The position numbers were made by a program, and so were the translations under genes. This document shows positions 24,879 to 33,158 of a DNA stretch of 64,000 nt, piece by piece. Position 1 is the first letter of the stretch. Each line of letters opens with the position of its first letter. The notes under the pieces were generated by a model. That model searched no databases. It had not been told where the DNA came from and was given only the letters and a program-made list of their open reading frames with translations. The stretch comes from Cohnella candidum (GTDB lineage Bacteria; Bacillota; Bacilli; Paenibacillales; Paenibacillaceae): NCBI RefSeq assembly GCF_003713065.1, contig NZ_CP033433.1, positions 1,957,001 to 2,021,000 of the forward strand, written 5' to 3'.

Positions 24879-25799
24879 ATGATCAAACGCCAACGCCCCA
24901 TTTGGACGGCAGCCGCCTGCTCTTCCGCGCTGCTGCTCGCTTTAACCGCCTGTGGAGGCGGGAATTCAGCAAGTTCCGCAGCATCTTCGCCCGCCGCTTC
25001 TTCGCCGGCTCCGTCGGCATCGGCCTCGGCGACGGCTTCGGCATCCGCTTCTCCGACCGCTCCGGCCTCCGCTTCGCCGTCGGCATCCCCGTCGGCATCG
25101 CCTTCCCCGTCCGCTTCTTCGGCTCCGGCGGAGACGAATGCCGCTCCCGCATACCGCATGAATAAGGTCTACAATATCGTGCCCATCGACAAAACCAAAT
25201 CCCCGGACAAGGTCGTCCTGCTCACGTTCGATGACGGACCGAAAGAGAAGGTCATGTTGACCCGCATTCTCGACGCGCTGGACAAACACCATGCCAAAGC
25301 GATTTTTTTCGTGAACGGTTACCGGATCAAGGCCCACCCGGAGCTGCTCAAGCTGATCGACGACCGCGGCCAGGTCATCGGGAACCATTCGTACGACCAC
25401 ATCATGCTCGGTAAAGAAAAGGAAGCCAAAATCCGCGACCAAATCGAGAGCGTCCAGAAGATGGTCCATGATGTAGTCGGCAAAACGCCGGTATTCTTCC
25501 GCCCCCCGTTCGCGTCCGCCAACGACGCCGTCCATCAGATCGCCAAGGAAAACGACCTTCTGTTCATGACCTGGTCCAACGGTTCCCTCGATTGGGACCT
25601 CGGCAAAAACGTCAAAAACAAGCCGCAGGCCGTCATCGACAACGTCATGAAGCAGCTCCATCCCGGCAGCAACATCCTGATGCACGAGCTGGAGTGGACG
25701 TCCGAAACGCTCGACAACCTGCTCACCCAATTGGAAGCCAAAGGATACAGCTTCGTCGACCCGAACAGCATCGAGTTGACCACCGCCGCAGCCAAATAA
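24879..25799 (+). CDS. Polysaccharide deacetylase lipoprotein (NodB domain)
   Basis: A 306-aa surface lipoprotein: lipobox LTAC (Cys25), a Ser/Ala/Pro-only linker (about 30-90), then a carbohydrate-esterase family 4 domain. Its five motifs are TFDDGPK (metal and base Asp), the metal-binding NHSYDH, FRPPF, the SLDW region and LMHE with the second catalytic His. Targets in this family are N-acetyl groups of peptidoglycan or other glycans; the exact one is not predictable. The ATG at 24879 follows CGGAGG. The linker is written in hexamer-like DNA repeats (25005-25135) that favour length change. Confidence 0.9.
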   Translation: MIKRQRPIWTAAACSSALLLALTACGGGNSASSAASSPAASSPAPSASASATASASASPTAPASASPSASPSASPSPSASSAPAETNAAPAYRMNKVYNIVPIDKTKSPDKVVLLTFDDGPKEKVMLTRILDALDKHHAKAIFFVNGYRIKAHPELLKLIDDRGQVIGNHSYDHIMLGKEKEAKIRDQIESVQKMVHDVVGKTPVFFRPPFASANDAVHQIAKENDLLFMTWSNGSLDWDLGKNVKNKPQAVIDNVMKQLHPGSNILMHELEWTSETLDNLLTQLEAKGYSFVDPNSIELTTAAAK

Positions 25800-25812
25800 G
25801 TTTCACGCCGAC

Positions 25813-25859
25813 AAAAAACGTCCCCATTCTGCTCCGATGAGCGGAATGGGGACGTTTTT
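25813..25859. terminator. Bidirectional terminator after the deacetylase gene
   Basis: AAAAACGTCCCCATTC pairs with GAATGGGGACGTTTTT around a short AT/GC loop, leaving T-runs on both strands for two convergent genes. Confidence 0.85.
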
Positions 25860-25880
25860 CTGATGCGCGATACTGGCGTA

Positions 25881-26180
25881 TCAATAACCGTACTTCTTTC
25901 TGCCCCACCAGACAAGCCCGGCAGTCAGCGCCGCGAACAGCAGGAGAAGAATCCGGTAAAACCAACGCGAAAGCTGCTTCTGCTTCGACGGGTGCACGAC
26001 GGACCTTGGCGGCATGCCGGTTTCCGGGATCCCGGAAGAAGCCGCCGTTTGCGCGATCGCTTCCTCCAACTGCTCGAGCGTCAGCGGCTCGGCGCCATCC
26101 TTGTCTTCCTCTTTCGCCAAGGCGTGCTCCTTCGCTTCGCGATAGCGGGACCATACGGACGAGGTCTCGTTGTCGTTCAT
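25881..26180 (-). CDS. Tail-anchored hypothetical protein
   Basis: A 99-aa protein: a charged helical N-terminal domain (SRYREAKEHALAKEEDKDG and LTLEQLEEAIAQ), a Pro-rich linker, and a C-terminal helix (about 72-91, WFYRILLLLFAALTAGLVWW) followed by GRKKYGY. This is a cytosolic-facing tail anchor. ATG 26180 follows GGAGGGAGACAG and overlaps the stop of the upstream CAAX-type protease gene by four bases, so the two are co-translated and may work together. The family was not recognised. Confidence 0.7.
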   Translation of the reverse strand: MNDNETSSVWSRYREAKEHALAKEEDKDGAEPLTLEQLEEAIAQTAASSGIPETGMPPRSVVHPSKQKQLSRWFYRILLLLFAALTAGLVWWGRKKYGY

Positions 26181-26773
26181 TCTGTCTCCCTCCGAAAGCG
26201 GATAATGAGGCCCATAATCAAATCGACCAGAAAATGAGCGGCGATCGGCGCCCAGATCGTGCCCGTGAGTATGTAAATCCAGCCCAATCCGTAGCTGATG
26301 GAAAACACGAGGCCCGTCGGAATCCAATGCCGCAAGTACCGCACGTGGATCGCCGCGAACACGATGCTGGTCCAATATGCTCCGATAGCGTGCTGCACGG
26401 CCCCCCGGAACAGGAGCTCCTCGCAAATGCTCACGACAAGCGCAATGAGCGCGATATGCCACACCGGACGCTTCAGGAAAATCCTTTCGTTTACGCCTCC
26501 GTCATCGGATGCTTCGTCCGGAACCCAGCGGGAAATCGCCACGTCGACCACCAGGACGACGGCGGCGAGACCGGCGCCCCAAAGGGCGAATTCGCCGTTC
26601 CCGGGAAAAGACAGAACGCGAATCGGGTTCCGCCCCTGAAAAAACAGCCACGCGAGACCGATAATGAGAGTAATAAGCTGAGTGAGATACAGATTCAGCA
26701 GCAGCATGCGGTCGTTCAGATCGTCGACCGTGACTTTACGGAGTTTTAGTTTGCGAATGTCGAATTTTCTCAT
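26177..26773 (-). CDS. CPBP (CAAX/ABI) family intramembrane metalloprotease
   Basis: A 198-aa membrane protein. The family motifs are complete: EExxFR as CEELLFRG (helix near residue 118), FxxxH as FAAIH, and HxxxD as AHFLVDL. Bacterial members process prenylated or membrane peptides, or act in bacteriocin immunity. The genomic place resembles B. subtilis ypbD. It is first in a two-gene unit with the tail-anchored protein downstream. Confidence 0.88.
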   Translation of the reverse strand: MRKFDIRKLKLRKVTVDDLNDRMLLLNLYLTQLITLIIGLAWLFFQGRNPIRVLSFPGNGEFALWGAGLAAVVLVVDVAISRWVPDEASDDGGVNERIFLKRPVWHIALIALVVSICEELLFRGAVQHAIGAYWTSIVFAAIHVRYLRHWIPTGLVFSISYGLGWIYILTGTIWAPIAAHFLVDLIMGLIIRFRRETE

Positions 26774-26866
26774 TTTACCTCTGAAAAATGCGAATTTGTA
26801 TGTTCAACGAAAGATGTTTTTTCTATACTAGAGACGACAAATATCCGACCGCCCAAAGGAGTAACC

Positions 26867-27790
26867 ATGGAAAAACGCTTGAACCGCACCGATCTCGGCT
26901 TTTCGCTGGCGTTCCTGCTCATGCTCGTCATCGCCACAGGAGCCTTCTTTTACGGGGTGAAAGTCGGAACCGACAGAGTGAAAGCCCAGCAGCTCGAGGC
27001 AGAACAAGCTGCCAAGAAACCCGAGCAAACCGTCCCGAACGCCTACCAGCAGCAAGACCTGGTATCTTTTTATCATACCGTATTTTTGCCTTACCGTGAA
27101 TTTCAAAACGCGCTTTTCACCGCCCAGTACGAATGGAACGCCGATCCGACCGTGGATCTTTCCGCGTCGCTGAAAGAGCTGGCCAAGGCCGCAAACGCGA
27201 AGTACGGCAAAATCGCCGGCGTTGCCGTCACCTCCTCTTCACCCCTGCTGAAGGAAGCGCAGACGGATTACCTCAAAAGCCTGAAGCTGTTCTCCGACAG
27301 CTTCGCCGACCTCGCGAAAGGCGCGAACCAAGGCACGGCTTCCCAGCTGCTTCAGGCGTTGGGCAAGCAGGCTTTCTATACGGAAGGCCGCAAATACGCG
27401 CTCGCGGGGCAAAACGCCTACTATACTTCGATGCTGAAGTGGGCCGCGACGGTCAACATGGAGATCAACGGCGATTATAAGAGTCCGTCCGTCATGGATC
27501 TGGCCGACTGGAAATCGAAGCCGCTCGTGATCAAAAATAAAGTGATTGTCGACTATCTATCCTCCCACTCTCTTTTCGCGGGATTCCTGCCGCACGATCT
27601 GACCGCCCGCATCGATCAGTTCATCCGATCGGGCCAGGCGGACAAGATGAAGCAGAAAACGGTAACCTCCATCGCAGAGTTGCTGACCGGCACGGATGCC
27701 ATCCGAAGCGGAGACTTCCTGAACGCCAGAGCGATGCTGTATCCGAATGAACAGCTTCCGCAGCTGCCCTTTTTCATCCCGGATAAATAA
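26867..27790 (+). CDS. Membrane-anchored extracytoplasmic hypothetical protein
   Basis: A 307-aa protein with one N-terminal helix (about 12-31, FSLAFLLMLVIATGAFFYGV) and a helical domain outside the membrane (residues 60-300), rich in Lys, Ala and Gln. No catalytic motif is visible, and I do not recognise the family. AAAGGAG precedes the ATG, and TATACT at 26824-26829 is a possible -10. It is transcribed divergently from the CAAX-type protease gene. The downstream serA gene has its own promoter. Confidence 0.68.
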   Translation: MEKRLNRTDLGFSLAFLLMLVIATGAFFYGVKVGTDRVKAQQLEAEQAAKKPEQTVPNAYQQQDLVSFYHTVFLPYREFQNALFTAQYEWNADPTVDLSASLKELAKAANAKYGKIAGVAVTSSSPLLKEAQTDYLKSLKLFSDSFADLAKGANQGTASQLLQALGKQAFYTEGRKYALAGQNAYYTSMLKWAATVNMEINGDYKSPSVMDLADWKSKPLVIKNKVIVDYLSSHSLFAGFLPHDLTARIDQFIRSGQADKMKQKTVTSIAELLTGTDAIRSGDFLNARAMLYPNEQLPQLPFFIPDK

Positions 27791-27828
27791 TTGTACGTTT
27801 TGAAACCGTTTTTGTCACATTTTCATGA

Positions 27829-27949
27829 TTGCATGTCTTACCCCGTTGCTTTAAAATAGTAAAATCCGATGAGACGGAATGACCTTGCGCAAGTCACCCT
27901 CCAAGCGCCGATAGTCCGCCGTTGGCGGAAGCGGCACTGGAGGTTTTTT
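27829..27949 (+). promoter_or_regulatory. serA promoter and leader with an intrinsic terminator (candidate attenuator)
   Basis: TTGCAT (27829-27834) and TAAAAT (27852-27857), 17 bp apart, predict a start near 27864. The leader then forms a small hairpin (TGAC...GTCA, 27880-27896) and a strong compound hairpin. In the latter CCTCCA (27898-27903) pairs with TGGAGG (27938-27943), with nested GCCG/CGGC and TCCGCC/GGCGGA, followed by TTTTTT (27944-27949). Because the promoter lies ahead of the terminator, serA mRNA must pass it. No T-box, SAM or glycine-riboswitch signature was recognised. Confidence 0.55.
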
Positions 27950-27994
27950 CATAACTTGAAATGATAAAGGGATACGAGAAGGGGGATTTTTGGC

Positions 27995-29587
27995 ATGTTT
28001 AAAGTATTGGTGTCGGATCCGATCAGCGATTTGGGCATTTCGCTGCTCGTCGAGGCGGCGGATATCTCCGTCGATAAGAAGACGGGACTGACCGAAGACG
28101 AGTTGGTCGCCATCATCGGCGAATACGATGCCCTGCTCGTGCGCAGCCAGACCCGCGTGACCGAGCGCATCATGACGGCCGGAAAGCAGTTGAAAGTAAT
28201 CGGACGAGCCGGGGTAGGCGTGGACAACATCGACCTCGATGCGGCAACCCGCCGCGGCATCATCGTCATCAACGCGCCGGACGGCAACACGATCACCACC
28301 TGCGAGCATACTTTCGCCATGATGATGGCGCTCGCCCGCCACATTCCCCAAGCGTACCTGAAAACCGTCGGAGGCGTCTGGGACCGCAAATCGTTCGTCG
28401 GCGTCGAATTGCGCAACAAAGTGCTGGGCGTTCTCGGCATGGGCCGGATCGGCAGCGAAGTCGCCGCCCGCGCCAAAGCGTTCGGCATGACCGTTTACGG
28501 CTATGACCCGTTCCTGACGGAAGAGCGGGCCGAGAAGCTCGGCGTCCGCCTCGCGACGGTCGAGGATGTGATCCGCGACGCCGACTTCATTACGGTGCAT
28601 ACGCCGCTTACCCCGGAGACGCGCCACATGATCGGCAAAGAGCAATTCGCGAAAGCCAAGAAAGGCTTACGGATCGTCAATTGCGCCCGCGGCGGCATCA
28701 TCGACGAGAAGGCCCTCATCGAGGCCATCGACGCGGGCATCGTCGCCGGAGCCGCGTTCGACGTGTTCGAGGAAGAGCCGCCGGCACCGGACCATCCGTT
28801 CCTGTCTCATCCTAAAGTGATCGTGACCCCGCACCTTGGCGCCTCCACGGTGGAAGCCCAAGAAAACGTGGCGATCGACGTTTCGGAACAGCTGCTGCAC
28901 ATCCTGCGCGGCGAACCGTTCAAAAACGCCGTCAACATGCCTCCGGTCCCCGGCGACGTGCTGGCCAAACTCGAGCCTTATTTCGCCCTTGGCAAGAAGC
29001 TCGGCAGCTTCGCCTCCCAAATCGCGGACGGCCCGGTGAAGGAGATTTCCGTAAGCTATGCTGGCGATCTCGCCAACGTGGACACGGCTCCCCTCACCCG
29101 TCATGTCGTCCAAGGCGTGCTGTCCCACCATCTCGGCAGCGACGTCGTCAACGTGGTCAACGCCATGCACCTGGCGAAAACCCGCGGCGTCAACATCGTC
29201 GTTTCAACGACCCAAGCGAGCAAGGGCTTCACGAACCTTGTCAGCGTCTCGCTGCGGACCGACAAGGAAGAGCGCATCGTGGCCGGCGCCTTGCTGAACG
29301 GTTACGGTCCCCGCATCACCCAGATCGACAAGTTCCCGGTCGACGTGGAGCCGCAAGGCCATCTGCTCCTGATCTCCCACCACGACAAACCGGGGATCAT
29401 CGGCCGCGTCGGCACGCTGCTCGGCAGCAACGACGTCAACATCGCGACGATGCAGGTCGGACGCAAAGTGATCGGCGGCGCCGCCATCATGGTGCTCGGC
29501 GTCGACAAAGGCGTCCCGAAGGAAGTGCTGTCGCAAGTCGCTTCCCTGCCAGATCTGAACAACGCCAAACAAATTCAGCTGTTCTGA
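27995..29587 (+). CDS. serA: D-3-phosphoglycerate dehydrogenase
   Basis: A 530-aa NAD-dependent enzyme that starts serine synthesis by oxidising 3-phosphoglycerate. The order is catalytic and Rossmann domains (VLGMGRIGSEVAARA near 150, the Arg loop NCARGGIIDE, the catalytic His in VTPHLGAST), an intervening regulatory domain (about 320-450), and a C-terminal ACT domain (HHDKPGIIGRVGTLL) that usually binds serine for feedback control. This long type is the one found in Bacillus. The AGGGGGA site precedes ATG 27995. In B. subtilis serA also lies near resDE. Confidence 0.96.
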   Translation: MFKVLVSDPISDLGISLLVEAADISVDKKTGLTEDELVAIIGEYDALLVRSQTRVTERIMTAGKQLKVIGRAGVGVDNIDLDAATRRGIIVINAPDGNTITTCEHTFAMMMALARHIPQAYLKTVGGVWDRKSFVGVELRNKVLGVLGMGRIGSEVAARAKAFGMTVYGYDPFLTEERAEKLGVRLATVEDVIRDADFITVHTPLTPETRHMIGKEQFAKAKKGLRIVNCARGGIIDEKALIEAIDAGIVAGAAFDVFEEEPPAPDHPFLSHPKVIVTPHLGASTVEAQENVAIDVSEQLLHILRGEPFKNAVNMPPVPGDVLAKLEPYFALGKKLGSFASQIADGPVKEISVSYAGDLANVDTAPLTRHVVQGVLSHHLGSDVVNVVNAMHLAKTRGVNIVVSTTQASKGFTNLVSVSLRTDKEERIVAGALLNGYGPRITQIDKFPVDVEPQGHLLLISHHDKPGIIGRVGTLLGSNDVNIATMQVGRKVIGGAAIMVLGVDKGVPKEVLSQVASLPDLNNAKQIQLF

Positions 29588-29600
29588 ACTTCATGAAGAA

Positions 29601-29633
29601 GCCTCCCGGACGACGCGTCCGGGAGGCTTTTTG
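29601..29633 (+). terminator. serA terminator
   Basis: GCCTCCCGGACG pairs perfectly with CGTCCGGGAGGC across a three-base loop (29601-29627), followed by TTTTT. Confidence 0.9.
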
Positions 29634-29647
29634 CATGGTTACAGGGA

Positions 29648-30928
29648 TCACCGAGAAATGTAGGTACCTCTTCCCGATGCCGTTTGCGGCTCCCTTGCGT
29701 TCTTGTTTTCATGCCGGACGAGCAGCACCATGCCGAACTGGAGGATCGACGTCGCGACCAGCACGATCGGCAGTATCGGCGACCCCGGTTCGGACGCGAA
29801 AGTAATCAAGGACAGAATCGAAAGCACTCGCCCCGCGTTCAGGAAAAACTCCCGAAGAACGACCGACTCGATCCGAAAATGCCCTTTGAGCGGCAGGAAG
29901 TCCATCCTTCTATAGTAATAGGAAGTCAGCGTATTGATCGTTAGGGGGTTGAAGAGCGAAAACACGATCATATAGACGATGACGGTCCAAATCGAAATTT
30001 GCGCGAGCAGCAAGCAGGAGGCGCCGAATACGCTCGCGCAGGAGACGAGCAGCTCGGCAGGCACGTTGCTTCGGTCTTTGCGCCGGGAAATCGCGAACCC
30101 GGTCAGGATCGTCAACAGAGAGAAGAAAACGGTCAGGAGGCCGACCCAGTCCTCCCTTCCTACTGCCTGGTACAGTAAAATATTCGGCAAGAACAGCATG
30201 ATCCCCTGGAACAGACCCAAAAAGAAAAAGCTGAACAGGGAGCGAAGCCAGATCCGGTCCCGTTTCATCAGGAGCATCGAAAACTTGAGATAATACGTCC
30301 GATGGCCCTCATCGATTTTGCGGATTTTCGTGCTGAACAGGAAGCCTGCAGCGAACATGAAGCAGGCGATCGCGAACGTGACGATATAGCCCTGCAGTCC
30401 TTCGAACATCCGGATCACGTAACCGGACAGCGCGGGGCCGATCAGGCCGGCCGAATTGAAAACGATCATATTCACGGCCAAGTATCGAGCCCGGTTCCGT
30501 TCCTCGTTCACGTCGTACATCAGCACGAGATAACCGACCCAATACAGGCCGAGTGCCAAGCCGTAAAACAATGCGAAACAAGGATAATACGTGACGACGA
30601 GCTCCTTGGCGAAAATGACGGCCAGGAAAAACAGCGCGATCAGCACGATGCCGAGCCGGTAAGTGTCCATTCGGTCGCGTTTTTTGGCGATGTACCCACC
30701 CACGGCGAACGCGAACGGCGTGACCCCGTACAAAATGACGTTGAACACCCCGTTGATCCACAAATCTTCCGTCAAACGCCACAAATACAGGTTGAGGAAC
30801 AGCGCGGACATCGAAGCGCCGACCTGGAAGCAGCCGTGGATAAACAATGCTACGTAAGCTTCCTTCGTCAACCCTTCTCCGCGTTGCTTGCCCGAAAACG
30901 AGCGGATCCATCTCTCCCGAAATCCCAT
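29648..30928 (-). CDS. MFS transporter
   Basis: A 426-aa protein with about 12 helices. A basic N-terminus (MGFRERWIRSFSGKQRG) and the loop KKRDRMDTYRLG after helix 2 fit the major-facilitator layout; the central loop (KIRKIDEGHRTYY) divides the two halves. The substrate class was not recognised. The gene stands alone and converges on serA, sharing the terminator zone around 29601-29633. A weak GGTGG stretch is the only ribosome site. Confidence 0.8.
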   Translation of the reverse strand: MGFRERWIRSFSGKQRGEGLTKEAYVALFIHGCFQVGASMSALFLNLYLWRLTEDLWINGVFNVILYGVTPFAFAVGGYIAKKRDRMDTYRLGIVLIALFFLAVIFAKELVVTYYPCFALFYGLALGLYWVGYLVLMYDVNEERNRARYLAVNMIVFNSAGLIGPALSGYVIRMFEGLQGYIVTFAIACFMFAAGFLFSTKIRKIDEGHRTYYLKFSMLLMKRDRIWLRSLFSFFFLGLFQGIMLFLPNILLYQAVGREDWVGLLTVFFSLLTILTGFAISRRKDRSNVPAELLVSCASVFGASCLLLAQISIWTVIVYMIVFSLFNPLTINTLTSYYYRRMDFLPLKGHFRIESVVLREFFLNAGRVLSILSLITFASEPGSPILPIVLVATSILQFGMVLLVRHENKNAREPQTASGRGTYISR

Positions 30929-31027
30929 GCCGCCACCACCCGGAAACCCCGCCGCGAATTCAATTCGTTCCTATCTTAACACCTCGGTTCTTGTCGGGAA
31001 AGAAAATTCCGACAGAAGCAATCGGCT

Positions 31028-31600
31028 TCAACGCTTTTTATAGCCCAAAATCTTCCCCAATATATCCTCTTTTCGAAAAGGGCCCGCCGTTTGGCTGTCA
31101 TTAAATCCCCTCCAACGGACATCGGCCAAGATGTAATATTCGCCGTCTTTCAGTGTCACGGGATCCCAAGAATCATTGTTTTCGGAAGTAGAATCATTAC
31201 CGTAGAACGTGTCCAGCATTTTGTCGTCAATATAGACCTGCCCCTTGTCTATGCGCACCGTTTCGCCGGGAAGTCCCACGACTCTTGCCATGTCCGTGTC
31301 TTGATTCTTTTTGTTCTTCGTGCTAAAAACCACAATATCCCCGCGAGCAATATCGTTTTGCTTGTAGTAGTTCATGTCCGCCAATACTTTATTTCCTATA
31401 CCAAATGGATCTGGCCCGTCGTACACGAATGAGGCAAGCATTCCGTCTGTTTCGACTTCCACTTCGGTTAACGAAGGATCTACCTTTTCGATGACCTTTA
31501 TTTTCTTTTCGGTCACCTTGTCCGTGATGGTTTCGGTGCAACCGCTTAGAATCCAAATAACAAGGAGTAAAAAGCCAACAACGACACGTTTACGCTTCAT
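31028..31600 (-). CDS. Signal-peptidase-I-like lipoprotein lacking the catalytic pair
   Basis: A 190-aa lipoprotein (lipobox LSGC, Cys21) whose body follows signal peptidase I: RGDIVVFSTKNK, ARVVGLPGETVRI, GQVYIDDKMLD, GEYYILADVRWRGFNDSQ. The two catalytic residues are not where they belong. The Ser box (S-M-E-P-T) is replaced by a stretch near GMLASFVYDGPDP, and the Lys box (usually V-K-R-V-I-G-L-P) reads MARVVGLP. It is probably an inactive relative that binds rather than cuts. TATAAT (31646-31641) may be its -10. The region is visibly richer in A and T than its neighbours, which suggests transfer. Confidence 0.75.
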   Translation of the reverse strand: MKRKRVVVGFLLLVIWILSGCTETITDKVTEKKIKVIEKVDPSLTEVEVETDGMLASFVYDGPDPFGIGNKVLADMNYYKQNDIARGDIVVFSTKNKKNQDTDMARVVGLPGETVRIDKGQVYIDDKMLDTFYGNDSTSENNDSWDPVTLKDGEYYILADVRWRGFNDSQTAGPFRKEDILGKILGYKKR

Positions 31601-31661
31601 CTAGAGCACCCCATTTCACCAAATCCCTATAGTTTCCATTATTATACATCATGGAAATGAG

Positions 31662-31687
31662 AAATGGCGGCCACTCGGCCGCCATTT
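31662..31687. terminator. Terminator after resE
   Basis: AAATGGCGGCC (31662-31672) pairs exactly with GGCCGCCATTT (31677-31687). It lies 8 bp after the resE stop; the following T-run is short. Confidence 0.7.
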
Positions 31688-31694
31688 GTGCTTA

Positions 31695-33158
31695 TTAAGA
31701 GGGTCTAAAGCTTCGGTTGCCCGTTCCGCGTTTGCCGCCGACCGGCAGCGTAATCGTGAAGGTCGTTCCTTTGCCCGGCTCGCTGGCGGCTTTGATTTTG
31801 CCCCCGTGCGCCTCGACGAGATTCTTGACGATCGCGAGGCCCAGACCGGTTCCGCCCCCGCCGTTCGATTCGCGTTTGCGGGCTTTGTCCGCCTTGTAGA
31901 ACCGTTCGAAAATGTACGGCAAATCCTCCGGCGGGATGCCCATTCCTTCGTCGGAGACGATGATCTCGAGCAGTTCCCCGCCTCGCGGGCCTTCCTTCCG
32001 TGCCGCCTCCATGCGGATGCCGGCGCCGGCCGGCGTGTGCCGCAGCGCGTTGTCGAGCAGATTCGTCAGCACCTGCTCCAACCGGTCCGGATCCGCCGCT
32101 TGCAGGCTAAGGTTAGCCTCGGTTTCGGGTTTGACGAGCGAGATGCCCCGCTCCTTGGAGAGCGCCGAGAATTTACGATACACGCGCCCCATCAACGCAT
32201 TTACGTCGACGTGCTGGAACGTCATCTCCAAATGGCCGGCTTCCATTCGCGCCAGATCAAGCAGGTCCTTCACCAGCCGTCCCATTCTCAGGGACTCGTC
32301 GTGAATGACCTGCACGAGCTCTTTGCGTTCTTCCGGAGAGGCCGCGATATCGTCTAGCAGCGCTTCACTGTATCCTTGCACCATGGAGAGCGGCGTGCGG
32401 ATCTCGTGGGACACGTTCGCCACGAAGTCCTTGCGCAGCTTATCAACACGGAATTCCTCGGTGACGTCCCGGAGAACGGCTACCGCTCCCCTTACCGATT
32501 CGGTTGCCGCGAGCGGCGTCATGACAACGGACCATACGCCGCTTTGGACGTGGATTTTGGACGTCAGCTCCTTGCCTCCCGCGATGACGCTGCGGAAGGT
32601 TTCGAGAAGCGGCCCCGGCACTTCGCCGAATTTGTCCGGCTCCTCTTCCTCCGTCCAAGTGACGGAGCCCCAATCCTCCACCAAATGTTTGCCTTGCGGG
32701 TTGGTAAGGATGATTTCGCCCTCCGCGTCGAAGGAAATGACCGCGTCCGTCATGCTTCGCAGCACGCTGCTCAGATGGTCGCGCTCATGCTCCAGGTCCC
32801 GGATGAGCGTGTCCACCTCGGAAGCCATTTGGTTAAACGTATTGGCCAATTCGCCGATTTCGTCCGACGAACGGATGGCGACGCGGGTCGTATAATCTCC
32901 CTGCGAAATCCGGTCCGCCGCTTCTTTCATCTCGCGGAGCGGCTGGGTGATCTTCGTGAGCAGGAAGAAAGCGAAAAACGTCGTCAGCAAGAAGCCCACG
33001 ACGCCGGTATAGATGAACAGATGCTTGATTTTATTCGGATCCTGGAACTGAAAATCGATGTATTGCAACAAGAAAAGCCCGACCGTGGTGATGACGACCG
33101 CGACGAGCGCGATGATCGTCAGCCACAGCTTGCCGACGACCGTCCTCCAAATCGCCAT
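31695..33158 (-). CDS. resE: Sensor histidine kinase ResE
   Basis: A 487-aa membrane kinase for ResD. Two helices (about 11-33 and 46-68) are separated by only some 12 residues. HAMP (about 68-120), a PAS-like domain (about 125-235), the phosphoacceptor helix VSHEIRTPL (His251) and the ATPase domain with NLLDNALRHT, DEGMGIPP and GTGLGLAIVK follow. B. subtilis ResE is about 100 residues longer because of an external domain that is missing here, so sensing is probably by the PAS or membrane part. It overlaps resD by one base and lies in the resABCDE order. Confidence 0.92.
   Translation of the reverse strand: MAIWRTVVGKLWLTIIALVAVVITTVGLFLLQYIDFQFQDPNKIKHLFIYTGVVGFLLTTFFAFFLLTKITQPLREMKEAADRISQGDYTTRVAIRSSDEIGELANTFNQMASEVDTLIRDLEHERDHLSSVLRSMTDAVISFDAEGEIILTNPQGKHLVEDWGSVTWTEEEEPDKFGEVPGPLLETFRSVIAGGKELTSKIHVQSGVWSVVMTPLAATESVRGAVAVLRDVTEEFRVDKLRKDFVANVSHEIRTPLSMVQGYSEALLDDIAASPEERKELVQVIHDESLRMGRLVKDLLDLARMEAGHLEMTFQHVDVNALMGRVYRKFSALSKERGISLVKPETEANLSLQAADPDRLEQVLTNLLDNALRHTPAGAGIRMEAARKEGPRGGELLEIIVSDEGMGIPPEDLPYIFERFYKADKARKRESNGGGGTGLGLAIVKNLVEAHGGKIKAASEPGKGTTFTITLPVGGKRGTGNRSFRPS

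Noticed and set aside
27864-27994. T-box or known riboswitch ahead of serA
   Set aside because: No T-box sequence, specifier stem or known aptamer core was found; only promoter, hairpin and terminator can be supported.
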